Assembly: GCF_037137055.1 (NCBI RefSeq)
Contig: NZ_JBBBNY010000001.1
Coordinates: forward strand, 620,001 to 684,000
Origin: Frateuria_A yonginensis
Lineage (GTDB): Bacteria; Pseudomonadota; Gammaproteobacteria; Xanthomonadales; Rhodanobacteraceae
Direction: 5' to 3'
Length of the DNA stretch: 64,000 nucleotides
The notes below the pieces were generated by a model that was given only the letters and a program-made list of their open reading frames with translations, was not told the DNA's origin and did not search any database. Shown here piece after piece: positions 1 to 7,931 of this stretch. How positions within the stretch are numbered: position 1 is the stretch's first letter; every line of letters starts with the position of its first letter. The position numbers and the translations under genes were made by a program.

Positions 1-446
1 GCCAGCAGCGGGCCGGTGTGGACTTCCCCGCGCGAGACCAGTTGTTCGGCGGCGGCGGTCAGTTCGTGCTCGTCGCGGGCGAGCAGGCTCAACGCCTGCG
101 GTGCTCCCGCCGGGTCCGGCGGCTCGGGGCCTTCGCCCATGCGCCCGAAACTCTCGGCCACGTGCTCCAGCGCCTGCCGCAGGAACGCGGCCCGGCCGCG
201 ACGCAGCAGGCCGCGGCTGTCGAAGCAGCGCTGCTGTTCGAGGTGGCCGCGCGAGCGCTCGGCCTGCTGGTAGAGGCCGTCGTCGAGGGCATCCAGCCCC
301 TCCAGCAGGACCCGCTCCAGCCGCGCCGCGCACAGCGCGCGCAGCTCGGTGACCAGGCGCTGCACCCGCGCGGGCCAGCGGTCAAAGGCGGACCGCTCAT
401 CCGATCCGGGCATGGCCGCGAGGTGCTGCCTTTGCTCGACATCCAT
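1..446 (-). CDS. DUF1631-like protein, N-terminal part (runs off the window)
   Basis: About 148 codons are visible from the ATG at 446; the gene continues beyond base 1. The protein starts MDVEQRQHLAAMPGSDERSA and is rich in Ala, Arg, Glu and Leu, with helical stretches such as RVQRLVTELRALCAARLERV. This resembles the N-terminus of the large DUF1631 proteins of Xanthomonadales and Pseudomonas, whose function is not established. The gene is followed on the same strand by hemW after about 70 bp. The frame was chosen because it has a coding-like residue mix and an ATG; the competing frames give Arg/Ser/Pro-rich shadows. The family name is a recognition by eye and could be wrong; that the stretch is coding is fairly likely. 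Confidence 0.5.
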   Translation of the reverse strand, partial: MDVEQRQHLAAMPGSDERSAFDRWPARVQRLVTELRALCAARLERVLLEGLDALDDGLYQQAERSRGHLEQQRCFDSRGLLRRGRAAFLRQALEHVAESFGRMGEGPEPPDPAGAPQALSLLARDEHELTAAAEQLVSRGEVHTGPLL

Positions 447-515
447 GACGCAGTTCTCGGAATTTTGACGCGGGCCAGTGTATGCGCCCGGCGCCTGGGC
501 CGCCATAGGCCGAGC

Positions 516-1679
516 TCAGTCCAGGAACAGGCCGATCAGGTCGTTGAGGAAGCGCTGGCCCAGCGGCGAGGGCTGCAGCCGGTCCGGCGCCTCCAGCAGC
601 CAGCCGCGGTCGCGTGCGCGGGCCAGGGCGGGAGCGATGCGTTCCACCGCCAGGCCGGTGCGTTCGCCGAACTGACGCAGCGGCACCCCGTCGTGCAGCC
701 GCAGGGCGTTGAGCATGTACTCGAACGGCAGTTCGGCCGGCGCCACCGGGCCGTCGCCGCCCAGGCGCGCCGGACCGCCGGCGGCCTCCAGGTAGGTGCG
801 CGGGTGGCGGCTCTTCCAGCGCCGGCGCACGGTGCCGGCGGCCGGGTCGGTCAGCTTGCCGTGCGCGCCGGCGCCGATCCCCAGGTAATCGCCGAACTCC
901 CAGTAGTTGAGGTTGTGCCGGCAGCGCCGGCCCGGGCGCGCGTAGGCGGAGATCTCGTACTGGCCGTAGCCGGCCCGGGCCAGGCGGGCCTGGCAGGCCT
1001 CCTGCATCGCCCAGGCGTCGTCGTCGTCGGGCAGCGGCGGCGGGTTGGAGGCGAAGGCGGTGTTGGGCTCCAGCGTGAGCTGGTAGTGCGAGATGTGCGT
1101 GGGGGCAAGTGCGATCGCCCGTTCCACGTCCGCGAGCGCACCTTCCGGCGTCTGCTGCGGCAGCGCGTACATGAGGTCCAGGTTGAGGTTGTCGTAGCCG
1201 GCATCCTGCGCCGACTTCACTGCCGTCTCGGCCTCGGCGGCCGAGTGGATGCGCCCCAGTCGCCGCAGCTTGTCGTCGTCGAAACTCTGGATGCCGAAGG
1301 ACAACCGGTTCACGCCCGCGGCCAGATAGTCGTCGAAACGGCCGTGTTCGACCGTGCCCGGATTGGTCTCCAGCGTGATCTCGCAATCCGCGACGAACGG
1401 CAGCCGCGCGCGGGCGCCGTCCAGGAAGCGCGCGACGTGCCCGGGCGCGAACAGGCTGGGCGTGCCGCCGCCGAAGAACACGCTGACGATCGGGCGCCCC
1501 TGCGCCGCCGCGCCGAAATCGGCGAGATCGGCATCGAGGTCGGCGAGCAGGGTGTCCACGTAGGCCGCATACGGCGGCTCGCCGCGCAGGCCGTGCGAAT
1601 TGAAATCGCAGTACGGGCACTTCTTCACGCACCAGGGCATGTGCACGTACAGCGCCAGCGGCGGCGCGATCAGCGTCAT
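516..1679 (-). CDS. hemW: Radical SAM heme chaperone HemW
   Basis: 387 aa, the usual HemW length. HemW is a radical-SAM-fold protein that binds heme and delivers it to membrane respiratory enzymes. It was long mis-annotated as an oxygen-independent coproporphyrinogen oxidase. The N-terminus has the 4Fe-4S/SAM motif CVKKCPYCDF (Cys17, Cys21, Cys24). A Phe follows where true HemN has a fourth Cys, which favours HemW. Further radical-SAM/HemN features are FFGGGTPSL, ETNPGTVE, GVNRLSFGIQSF and the C-terminal HemN-type domain (EYMLNALRL). The ATG at 1679 overlaps the stop of rdgB in an ATGA, so the two are translationally coupled. The rdgB-hemW pairing is common in gammaproteobacteria. Confidence 0.93.
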   Translation of the reverse strand: MTLIAPPLALYVHMPWCVKKCPYCDFNSHGLRGEPPYAAYVDTLLADLDADLADFGAAAQGRPIVSVFFGGGTPSLFAPGHVARFLDGARARLPFVADCEITLETNPGTVEHGRFDDYLAAGVNRLSFGIQSFDDDKLRRLGRIHSAAEAETAVKSAQDAGYDNLNLDLMYALPQQTPEGALADVERAIALAPTHISHYQLTLEPNTAFASNPPPLPDDDDAWAMQEACQARLARAGYGQYEISAYARPGRRCRHNLNYWEFGDYLGIGAGAHGKLTDPAAGTVRRRWKSRHPRTYLEAAGGPARLGGDGPVAPAELPFEYMLNALRLHDGVPLRQFGERTGLAVERIAPALARARDRGWLLEAPDRLQPSPLGQRFLNDLIGLFLD

Positions 1680-2278
1680 GGCCGTGGCTGCGCGCCCAGT
1701 TGCTCCTGCAGGCGGGCCAGGGCCTGGCCGCGATGGCTCAGCCGGTTCTTCAGTGCCGGGGCGAGCTCGGCGGCCGACAGGGTCTGCCCGTCGGGCAGGA
1801 ACAGAGGGTCGTAGCCGAAGCCGCCGTCGCCTCGTTCGGCTTCCAGGATGCGGCCGTGCCAGCGGCCTTCGGCGATCAGCGGCGCGGGATCGTCGGCGTG
1901 GTGCAGCAGCACCAGCACGCAGATGAAGAAGGCGCCGCGCTTCTCGGTCGGCACGCCGTCGAGCGCGCGCAGCAGCTTGGCGCGGTTGGCGGCGGCGTTG
2001 CCGTGGCCGCCGGCGTAGCGGGCCGAGTACAGCCCGGGCGCGCCGTCGAGCTGTTCCACGCACAGGCCCGAGTCGTCGGCCAGCGCCGGCAGTCGCGTGA
2101 TGCGTGCCGCGTGGCGCGCCTTCAGCAGCGCGTTCTCGACGAAGGTGGTGCCGGTTTCCTCGATGTCGACCACGCCGAGGCTGCCCTGCGTGACCACCTC
2201 GAAACCGCTGCCGGCGAGCAGCGCGTCGAACTCGGCGAGCTTGCCCTGGTTGGCGCTGGCCAGTACGAGACGGCGCAT
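1676..2278 (-). CDS. rdgB: XTP/dITP diphosphatase RdgB (Ham1 family)
   Basis: 200 aa, full length. It hydrolyses non-canonical purine triphosphates (dITP, XTP) to monophosphates and so keeps deaminated bases out of DNA and RNA. Family signatures are the N-terminal nucleotide-binding SANQGKLAEF, the catalytic and metal segment ADDSGLCVEQLDGAPGLYSA, FGYDPLF and the C-terminal SHRGQAL. It lies 2 bp downstream of rph and overlaps hemW by 4 bp, so rph-rdgB-hemW probably form one transcript. No anomaly seen. Confidence 0.95.
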   Translation of the reverse strand: MRRLVLASANQGKLAEFDALLAGSGFEVVTQGSLGVVDIEETGTTFVENALLKARHAARITRLPALADDSGLCVEQLDGAPGLYSARYAGGHGNAAANRAKLLRALDGVPTEKRGAFFICVLVLLHHADDPAPLIAEGRWHGRILEAERGDGGFGYDPLFLPDGQTLSAAELAPALKNRLSHRGQALARLQEQLGAQPRP

Positions 2279-2280
2279 GC

Positions 2281-3003
2281 TCAAGCCTCCGCCAGCGCCG
2301 CGCGCTGCGCCGCGACCAGTTCGCCGATACCCTTCTCGGCGAGGCGCAGCATGGCGTCCATTTCCTTGCGGCGGAAGGCGTGGCCCTCGGCGGTGCCTTG
2401 CACCTCGATGAAGCCGCCGCCGTCGTTCATCACCACGTTCATGTCGGTGTCGCAGGCCGAGTCTTCGAGGTAGTCCAGGTCCAGCACCGGCACGCCCTGG
2501 TAGATGCCCACCGACACCGCCGCCACCGCGCCGACGATCGGGTTGCGCTTGAGGTTCTCGCGTCGCATCAGGAAATTCACCGCATCGACCAGCGCCACGT
2601 AGGCGCCGGTGATCGCCGCCGTGCGGGTGCCGCCGTCGGCCTGGATCACGTCGCAGTCCAGCGTGATCACGCGTTCGCCGAGCGCCTGGCGGTTGACGCA
2701 GGCGCGCAGCGATCGGCCGATCAGCCGCTGGATCTCCAGCGTGCGGCCGCCCTGGCTGCCGCGGGTCGCTTCGCGCTGGGTGCGTGTACCGGTGGCGCGC
2801 GGCAGCATGCCGTACTCGGCGGTCACCCAGCCTTCGCCCTTGCCGCGCAGCCACGGCGGCACACGGTCCTCGATACTGGCGGTGCACAGCACGCGGGTGT
2901 CGCCGAAGCTCACCAGCACCGAACCTTCGGCGTGGCGGGTGTAGTGGCGCTGCAGCGTCACCGGACGCAGCTGGTCGCTGGCGCGGCCGCTCGGGCGGGT
3001 CAT
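2281..3003 (-). CDS. rph: Ribonuclease PH
   Basis: 240 aa from the ATG at 3003 (MTRPSGRASDQLRPV, matching the conserved RNase PH N-terminus). An in-frame ATG two codons upstream at 3009 is also possible. It is a phosphorolytic 3'-5' exoribonuclease that trims tRNA 3' ends. The sequence carries the conserved KGEGWVTAEYGMLPRAT, RTLEIQRLIGRSLRA, DCDVIQADGGTRTA and DLDYLEDSACDTDMNVV segments, the last with the acidic active-site residues. It is first in the rph-rdgB-hemW unit and divergent from yicC, with only 83 bp for both promoters, an arrangement usual in gammaproteobacteria. Confidence 0.96.
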   Translation of the reverse strand: MTRPSGRASDQLRPVTLQRHYTRHAEGSVLVSFGDTRVLCTASIEDRVPPWLRGKGEGWVTAEYGMLPRATGTRTQREATRGSQGGRTLEIQRLIGRSLRACVNRQALGERVITLDCDVIQADGGTRTAAITGAYVALVDAVNFLMRRENLKRNPIVGAVAAVSVGIYQGVPVLDLDYLEDSACDTDMNVVMNDGGGFIEVQGTAEGHAFRRKEMDAMLRLAEKGIGELVAAQRAALAEA

Positions 3004-3086
3004 GGTCATGCGAGGGCCTGGGTTGGGCAAGGCGGGATGCGAAAGTTTACCATTGCCGCTTCCCCACCGACCGCAAGGCTCGACGC

Positions 3087-3950
3087 ATGATCCGCAGCAT
3101 GACGGCCTACGCCAGCGCCGAAACCCAGGGCCCTGCCGGCACGCTCAGCTGCGAGCTGCGCACCGTCAACCACCGCTACCTGGAACTGAGCCCGCGTCTG
3201 CCGGACGAGCTGCGCGGCTTCGAGTCGGCGTTGCGCGAGCGCGTGGCGGCCCGGCTCTCGCGCGGCAAGGTGGATCTGACCGTGCGCCTGCGCGGCGTGG
3301 ACTCGCGCGCCGACTCGCTGGAGGTGGACGAGGTGACGCTCAGCCGCCTGGCGGCGCTCAACCGCGAGCTGTCCGGCCGCTTCCCCGGCCTGCAGGTGCA
3401 GCTGACCGAGCTGCTGCGCTTCCCCGGCGTGCTGCGCCAGGCCGAGGCCGACCCGGAGGCGCAGCAGGCGGCGCTGTTCGAGGTGCTCGAGCGGGCGCTG
3501 GACGCACTCGCCGCCACCCGCGAGCGCGAGGGCGAGAAACTGGCGGCGATCCTGCGCGAGAAGCTCGACGCCATCGAACGGATCGTCGCCCGGGTGCGCG
3601 AGTGGATGCCGGACATCCGCGCCGCCCTTCGCGCACGCCTGGAGGCGCGCCTGGCCGACCTCAAGCAGCCCGCGGATCCCGGCCGGCTCGAGCAGGAACT
3701 GGTGCTGCAGGTCACCCGCAGCGACGTCGACGAGGAGCTCGACCGGCTCGCCACCCACGTCACCGAGACGCGCCGTGTGCTCGGCCTGGCCGAACCGGTC
3801 GGGCGCCGGCTGGACTTCCTCATGCAGGAGTTCAACCGCGAAGCCAACACGCTCGGCTCCAAGTCGGTCGACGCGCGCACCACCAACGCCGCGGTGGAAC
3901 TCAAGGTGCTGATCGAGCAGATGCGCGAGCAGGTGCAGAACATCGAGTAG
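3087..3950 (+). CDS. yicC: YicC/YloC-family endoribonuclease
   Basis: 287 aa starting MIRSMTAYASAE, the typical YicC start. The N-terminal YicC domain includes ELRTVNHRYLEL. The C-terminal DUF1732 region includes RLDFLMQEFNREANTLGSKS and the ending ELKVLIEQMREQVQNIE. YicC proteins are reported endoribonucleases acting on RNA, including regulatory RNA turnover. It is divergent from rph. In many relatives gmk follows directly; here about 9 kb of accessory genes lie between yicC and gmk. Confidence 0.92.
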   Translation: MIRSMTAYASAETQGPAGTLSCELRTVNHRYLELSPRLPDELRGFESALRERVAARLSRGKVDLTVRLRGVDSRADSLEVDEVTLSRLAALNRELSGRFPGLQVQLTELLRFPGVLRQAEADPEAQQAALFEVLERALDALAATREREGEKLAAILREKLDAIERIVARVREWMPDIRAALRARLEARLADLKQPADPGRLEQELVLQVTRSDVDEELDRLATHVTETRRVLGLAEPVGRRLDFLMQEFNREANTLGSKSVDARTTNAAVELKVLIEQMREQVQNIE

Positions 3951-4056
3951 TGCCGGGAAAACATGCCCCGCGGTTCTGTCGAGCGGCTGGGCCAAGCTGC
4001 AAATTTCCGGGGAACGGTTCGGACTCCTCTGCCGATGCGCCGGCGAGCAAGCGGCG

Positions 4057-4563
4057 CTATCCGAGTGGCAGCCTCAGCCGCGTGCGCCAAGGACCGCCCG
4101 TGCGCTCGAGCAAGGCCACCTCCCGGCAATGCGCGCTGATGGCGCCCCCGGACAACGCCGTCTCCAGTGCATCGAGCACCACGCCGTCGCCGCGCCGAAC
4201 GTTGCGGGCGATCGACAGGTGGGGGATGTAGCGCGGGAACCTGTCTGCCGGCAGCCGCGGAGCGAAGACGCCCTCGATAGCGGCTCGCAAGGCGGCGAAC
4301 GGCGCGGCGGGTTCGGGGTCGAGAAACACCGTTGCGGGAAATCGGGACACGCGCGCCAGCCTGTACCGGAAGCCGGGTACGGAAGCGGCTGCAGCGGCCA
4401 ACTGCTCCAGGTCGCGCGTGCTCAGCTCGGCAAGCCGGAGAAACGGGTAACGGACCGTGATGTGCGCACCCAGGCCTCGGTGCGCGGCCGGGTCCCACCG
4501 CTCGCGCAGGGGGCCGACGACCGGATCGGCCTCAGGCGCCAGTACCGCCAGGAAGGCGGTCAT
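4057..4563 (-). CDS. 2H phosphoesterase / 2'-5' RNA ligase-like protein
   Basis: 168 aa from the ATG at 4563. Two HxTx/HxSx motifs define the 2H phosphoesterase superfamily: HITV at residue 34 and HLSI at residue 115, about 80 residues apart, as in LigT/ThpR. Such enzymes hydrolyse or form 2'-5' or cyclic phosphodiester bonds in RNA or small nucleotides; the substrate here cannot be read. The second motif has Ser instead of Thr, which is normal in the family. Its start overlaps the 3' end of the cysteine-rich gene upstream by 32 bp, implying translational coupling. Confidence 0.75.
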   Translation of the reverse strand: MTAFLAVLAPEADPVVGPLRERWDPAAHRGLGAHITVRYPFLRLAELSTRDLEQLAAAAASVPGFRYRLARVSRFPATVFLDPEPAAPFAALRAAIEGVFAPRLPADRFPRYIPHLSIARNVRRGDGVVLDALETALSGGAISAHCREVALLERTGGPWRTRLRLPLG

Positions 4564-4825
4564 CGGTATGCACCTCCCGGTACGCCTGCAGCGCGGCTTC
4601 GTGGTCGAAGTCGCCCTGGCCGTAAAAGCCGGCCACGTCGCAGAACTCGGCGAAGGCCTGCTCGCATGCCTTGCACCCGCATTCGCCGGTGCAGCGGGGC
4701 GGGCAACCTTCGACGCAGGTGCAGGGAAGCTCCCGGTCGGGGGCCGCCTCGATCTGCGCCCGATCGGGAAAGTAGCCCTGCGTGTGAGGGTAGCGACGCA
4801 GGCCTTCGGGCGTAGGCTCGGCCAT
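4532..4825 (-). CDS. Small cysteine-rich protein, unknown function
   Basis: 97 aa. The centre holds eight cysteines (residues 35, 37, 41, 45, 49, 51, 54, 62) in the pattern CxCx3Cx3Cx3CxCx2Cx7C, followed by an acidic and aromatic tail. There is no signal peptide or membrane segment. The clustering suggests metal binding (zinc or an iron-sulfur site), but no named family was recognised. Its 3' end overlaps the 2H phosphoesterase gene by 32 bp on the same strand in another frame. The region before its ATG is free for a promoter, so it is probably first in a two-gene unit. Confidence 0.6.
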   Translation of the reverse strand: MAEPTPEGLRRYPHTQGYFPDRAQIEAAPDRELPCTCVEGCPPRCTGECGCKACEQAFAEFCDVAGFYGQGDFDHEAALQAYREVHTDDRLPGGTGA

Positions 4826-5102
4826 GGCTGGATACTACGCCGCGTGCGCGAGCCGCGCAGATCAGTCCGCCAGTCGTGCCGACCGCCGCCGCAGCCATGC
4901 CCGGCAGGCGGCCCTTCCCCGCCCCGCAGGGGGAAGGCGCACCTCCGAGGGCTTCCACGCGTGTTTGTCGGCATCGGCTCGTGCAAGACGGCTTGCCTGC
5001 CGGCCCTCGGGTGGGGTGAGCACACCACGCGGCAGGCCGGCGTTCCGCCGTAACGCGGCGCGCACGTTTCCTTGGCCGCAGCTTCCCGGCGACGTATCAA
5101 AA

Positions 5103-6635
5103 ATGACATCCGCATCCGCACGGAGCGGGCCGGTGGAACGGCTTTTGCAGGAAATGATCGACCTCATGCCGGTCGGCGTCTGGGTCGCCGATCGGACGGG
5201 CCGGCTCGTACGGATGAACCGTGCGGCGCGGCGCATCTGGCGCACCGAGGCGCACCCGGACGAGCTGGCGTCGTTGCGCGCGTGGCGGGTGGACTCGGGC
5301 GGGGAACTCGCGCCGGGCGACTGGGGCCTGCAGCGCGCCATCCGTGAGCGCAAGACGTCCGAGCAGTTGCTCCGCGCCCGGTGCCCGGACGGCAGCGAGC
5401 GCACCATCCTCAACACGGCCGCTCCCCTGAACGACGCCCAGGGCCGGCTGACCGGTGCGGTGGCGGTCGACGAGGATGTCACCGAACTCATCGCCGCGCG
5501 CGCGCTGAGCGAGAAACGCGGCCAGCTGCTGCAGACGGTCCTGGACCTGCTGCCGGTGGGCGTGTTGCGCTTCGACCCGACCGGGCAGATCGTCGAAGCC
5601 AATCCCGCTGCCCGCCGGCTGTGGGGCCTGGAGGACCAGGGGCCCCTGCCCGATCTTGCCGATTTCCGGGCCCGGGACGTGGCCACGGGCGAGCGGATCG
5701 TGCCGGGGGGATGGGCGTCCACGCTGGCGCTGCACCGGGGCGAAACGATACGGGACGAGCTGCTGGAGATCTGCGGCTTCAATGGCTCGAGTCGCACGAT
5801 CTTCAACTCGGCGGCGCCGCTGTACCTGCACGAGCCGCGGCCGGTCGGCGCCGTCGCCGTCAACCAGGACGTCTCCTCGCTCTATCGTACCCAGCAGCAA
5901 TTGCGCACGGCCGTGCGCGACCGGGAGCAGTTGCTGGCCTTCGTCGCCCACGACCTGCGCAATCCGCTGGCGGGGTTGATGCTGCTGGCCGGCTCCATCG
6001 AGCGGGCGGCGCAGGGCGGCATGGACCCGGCCGACATCCGGGCCTTGACGGGCAAGTTGCAGGAGCGCGTGCAAGGCCTGGCCGGCCTGGTCGACGATCT
6101 CCTGGCGATCAGTGCGGGCGGCCTGGCCGACGTGTCCATGCTCAACCTGCAGCAGGCGCGCCCGGAACAACTCGTCAGCGACGCGACCGAACAGGTCCAG
6201 GACCTGTTCGACGCCAGGGGCATCGACCTGGTCGTCCAGGTCGCCCACGGCCTGCCTGCGGTGATGGTCGACCGGCAGCGCCTGCAACGGGTCTGGAGCA
6301 ACCTGCTGGACAACGCCCTCAAGCACACCGAACCGGGCGGCCGGGTCACGCTCGGCGCGACGGGCCATGCGGCGGTGGCCTTCTGCGTATCCAACAGCGG
6401 CCCGGCGCTTTCCGCCGGGCAGATGGGCGCGATGTTCCGGCCCTTCTGGCAGGCGCGACGCGACAAGCAGGGCGCGGGACTGGGCCTGTCGATCGCGCGG
6501 GCGATCGTCGAAGCCCATGGCGGCTCGATCTGGGCGGAGGCCGCCGAGGGCGAGCGCGTCTGCGTGAAGTTCGAGTTGCCTCGCATCGAACTGACGCGCT
6601 CGCCGCCGTCGCGACGGTCGAGGCATGCGGCCTAG
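5103..6635 (+). CDS. Orphan PAS-PAS sensor histidine kinase
   Basis: 510 aa from the ATG at 5103; the frame is open further upstream but without recognisable sequence. Two PAS domains lie in tandem, at about residues 15-130 and 141-260. They are clear repeats of each other (MPVGVWVADRTGRLVRMN versus LPVGVLRFDPTGQIVEAN, and each ending in an AVAV.(E/Q)DV segment). A HisKA domain follows with AFVAHDLRNPLAG (His283 predicted phosphorylated). The HATPase domain has N box WSNLLDNALKH and G box GAGLGLSIARAIVEAHGG. No membrane span is visible, so it should sense a cytoplasmic cue. No response regulator gene is adjacent. Flanked downstream by REP sequences. Confidence 0.88.
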   Translation: MTSASARSGPVERLLQEMIDLMPVGVWVADRTGRLVRMNRAARRIWRTEAHPDELASLRAWRVDSGGELAPGDWGLQRAIRERKTSEQLLRARCPDGSERTILNTAAPLNDAQGRLTGAVAVDEDVTELIAARALSEKRGQLLQTVLDLLPVGVLRFDPTGQIVEANPAARRLWGLEDQGPLPDLADFRARDVATGERIVPGGWASTLALHRGETIRDELLEICGFNGSSRTIFNSAAPLYLHEPRPVGAVAVNQDVSSLYRTQQQLRTAVRDREQLLAFVAHDLRNPLAGLMLLAGSIERAAQGGMDPADIRALTGKLQERVQGLAGLVDDLLAISAGGLADVSMLNLQQARPEQLVSDATEQVQDLFDARGIDLVVQVAHGLPAVMVDRQRLQRVWSNLLDNALKHTEPGGRVTLGATGHAAVAFCVSNSGPALSAGQMGAMFRPFWQARRDKQGAGLGLSIARAIVEAHGGSIWAEAAEGERVCVKFELPRIELTRSPPSRRSRHAA

Positions 6636-6665
6636 CCTCCTTGGGCTCGCGGGCCTGAGCTGTTT

Positions 6666-6739
6666 TAGGAGCGAGCGTGCTCGCGACGCTTTTGTCCGTG
6701 CGACCAGAGCAAGACGTTGCGAGCAAGCTCGCTCCTACA
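6666..6739. repeat. Inverted pair of REP-type palindromes
   Basis: Two copies of TAGGAGCGAGCNTGCTCGC face each other, at 6666-6689 and, reverse-complemented, at 6715-6739, with about 25 bp between. Each copy is itself partly palindromic (GCGAGC/GCTCGC). The pair sits in the gap between the convergent histidine kinase and TetR genes, the classic place for REP/BIME elements. Related copies occur at 48427-48480 and 58717-58738. The hairpins may also stop transcription between the convergent genes. Confidence 0.8.
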
Positions 6740-6775
6740 GGCGCGTGACTGGCATGTGGGCGGTTGCCTGGGATG

Positions 6776-7354
6776 CTAGCCCCTGCCCGGCAGGGCGGCT
6801 GCCAGGTAGCGCTGGAACGTCGGTGCCAGTGCGGCGACGAGCCGTTCCGAAGGCATCGAAACCATCGGGCCCAGTGCCAGGATGTAGCGGGTCAGCGCCA
6901 CGCCGAGGGCCTGGCTCGCCACCAGGCCGGCACGGATCGGTACGGCAGCCGGATCGGGCTCGACCTGGGAGATGGCCTTGGACAGTTGCCTGGCGAAGAT
7001 CTCCTTGCAGCGCTGGGCGGCCTGCGGATTGCTCACGGCCGAGCGCAGCAGCGCCTTCAGGTTCGGGTCGTGCTCCCAGCGGTTCACGAAGTGGTCCGCC
7101 AGCACCCGGCCGAGTTTCGAGCGGGGCGCGGCGGCCAGGTCCGGAAGGCGCAGATCGAACTCGGCGGCGGTAGCGAACAGCTTTTCCTTGTTGCCGTAGT
7201 AGCGCATCACGAGCGCTGCATCGATGCCCGCCTGGGCGGCGATGCCACGGATGGTGGCCTTGTCGTAACCGTACTCGGCAAACTGCGCCCGCGCTGCCGC
7301 CAGGATGGCCTCACGGGTGGCGTCCGCGCGATTCTTTGGATGGCCCAGGGACAT
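6776..7354 (-). CDS. TetR/AcrR-family transcriptional regulator
   Basis: 192 aa from the ATG at 7354. The N-terminal helix-turn-helix is typical: ADATREAILAAARAQFAEYG, then YDKATIRGIAAQAGIDAALV and MRYYGNKEKLFATAAEFDL. The C-terminal ligand domain (RVLADHFVNRWEHDPNL, ALLRSAVSNPQAAQR) resembles the TetR C-terminal class often paired with detoxification or efflux genes. It is divergent from the GST gene across a 577-bp gap. A plausible target is the GTCAACGnCCGTTGAC palindrome found upstream of the GST and of the monooxygenase; that link is inference from position and palindrome type. Confidence 0.88.
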   Translation of the reverse strand: MSLGHPKNRADATREAILAAARAQFAEYGYDKATIRGIAAQAGIDAALVMRYYGNKEKLFATAAEFDLRLPDLAAAPRSKLGRVLADHFVNRWEHDPNLKALLRSAVSNPQAAQRCKEIFARQLSKAISQVEPDPAAVPIRAGLVASQALGVALTRYILALGPMVSMPSERLVAALAPTFQRYLAAALPGRG

Positions 7355-7931
7355 CCGCCGATCATACTTGGAAAGCGGGTACGTGCCCGTCGCCACGCGG
7401 GCTGCGCCGCGTGCGTGCGCTTCGCAGGACTGGCGTGTCGCTGACGCAGGTGCGGAGCGTCGGGTGCGTCAGCTGAGGTCCATGACGCCGGCCAGGGGGC
7501 GCGGCGTCCGCCTGGTGGCCTGCGACCTGCGGGTCAGCATCGCCCGCCATCCGCGGGCCGCGGGCTGCGGCTGGCCACTCGAAGGTTTGTCCCTGGCCCA
7601 TGCCACCCGCTGTGGAGGGATCTGGCAGCGAAGTTGAAGCCACTGGAGGTGCAGTCGCGCCATGCGCAAGAGCCTCGGAGCGCGCGAATTCGGAGTCGCG
7701 CCCGGCAGCAGGCGCAGTCGGTCATTGCCGACAAGTAGCGTGCGCGTGGCCCGCATCGATGTCAACGTCCGTTGACGTTGCGACACGGATGGCCTTAGCC
7801 TGCTGCCCGCCGATCGGGAAGGGCAGCGGCACCTGGCGCAACGTCCGAGCGGTACCTTCCGGTCGCGAACGATGCACCCCCAGCCGCAGGCGCATCGCCC
7901 GATCACCGTTGCCGCATCACGCCAGACACCC
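7355..7931. other. 577-bp non-coding gap between tetR and the first GST gene
   Basis: No convincing gene is present. Short open frames here have no recognisable sequence and disagree with the codon use of the neighbours. The only clear structure is the 16-bp palindrome at 7761-7776. The stretch probably holds the promoters of the divergent tetR and GST genes. Confidence 0.5.
7761..7776. promoter_or_regulatory. Operator-like palindrome GTCAACGTCCGTTGAC
   Basis: Perfect 7-bp arms (GTCAACG/CGTTGAC) around a 2-bp centre. The right arm contains TTGACG, which could act as a -35 box, so a bound regulator would block RNA polymerase. It lies 155 bp before the first GST gene. The same 16-mer, differing at one central base, recurs at 8661-8676. 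The size and symmetry fit a dimeric TetR-type repressor; the nearby TetR is the obvious candidate. Confidence 0.65.

Noticed and set aside
18..1814. Very long plus-strand open frame at the left edge
   Set aside because: It lies antisense to DUF1631 and hemW and is an Arg/Ala/Val-rich GC shadow; hemW motifs on the minus strand are decisive.
7362..7643. 93-codon minus-strand ORF in the gap before the first GST
   Set aside because: No recognisable sequence, unusual residue mix and no ribosome site; treated as non-coding.
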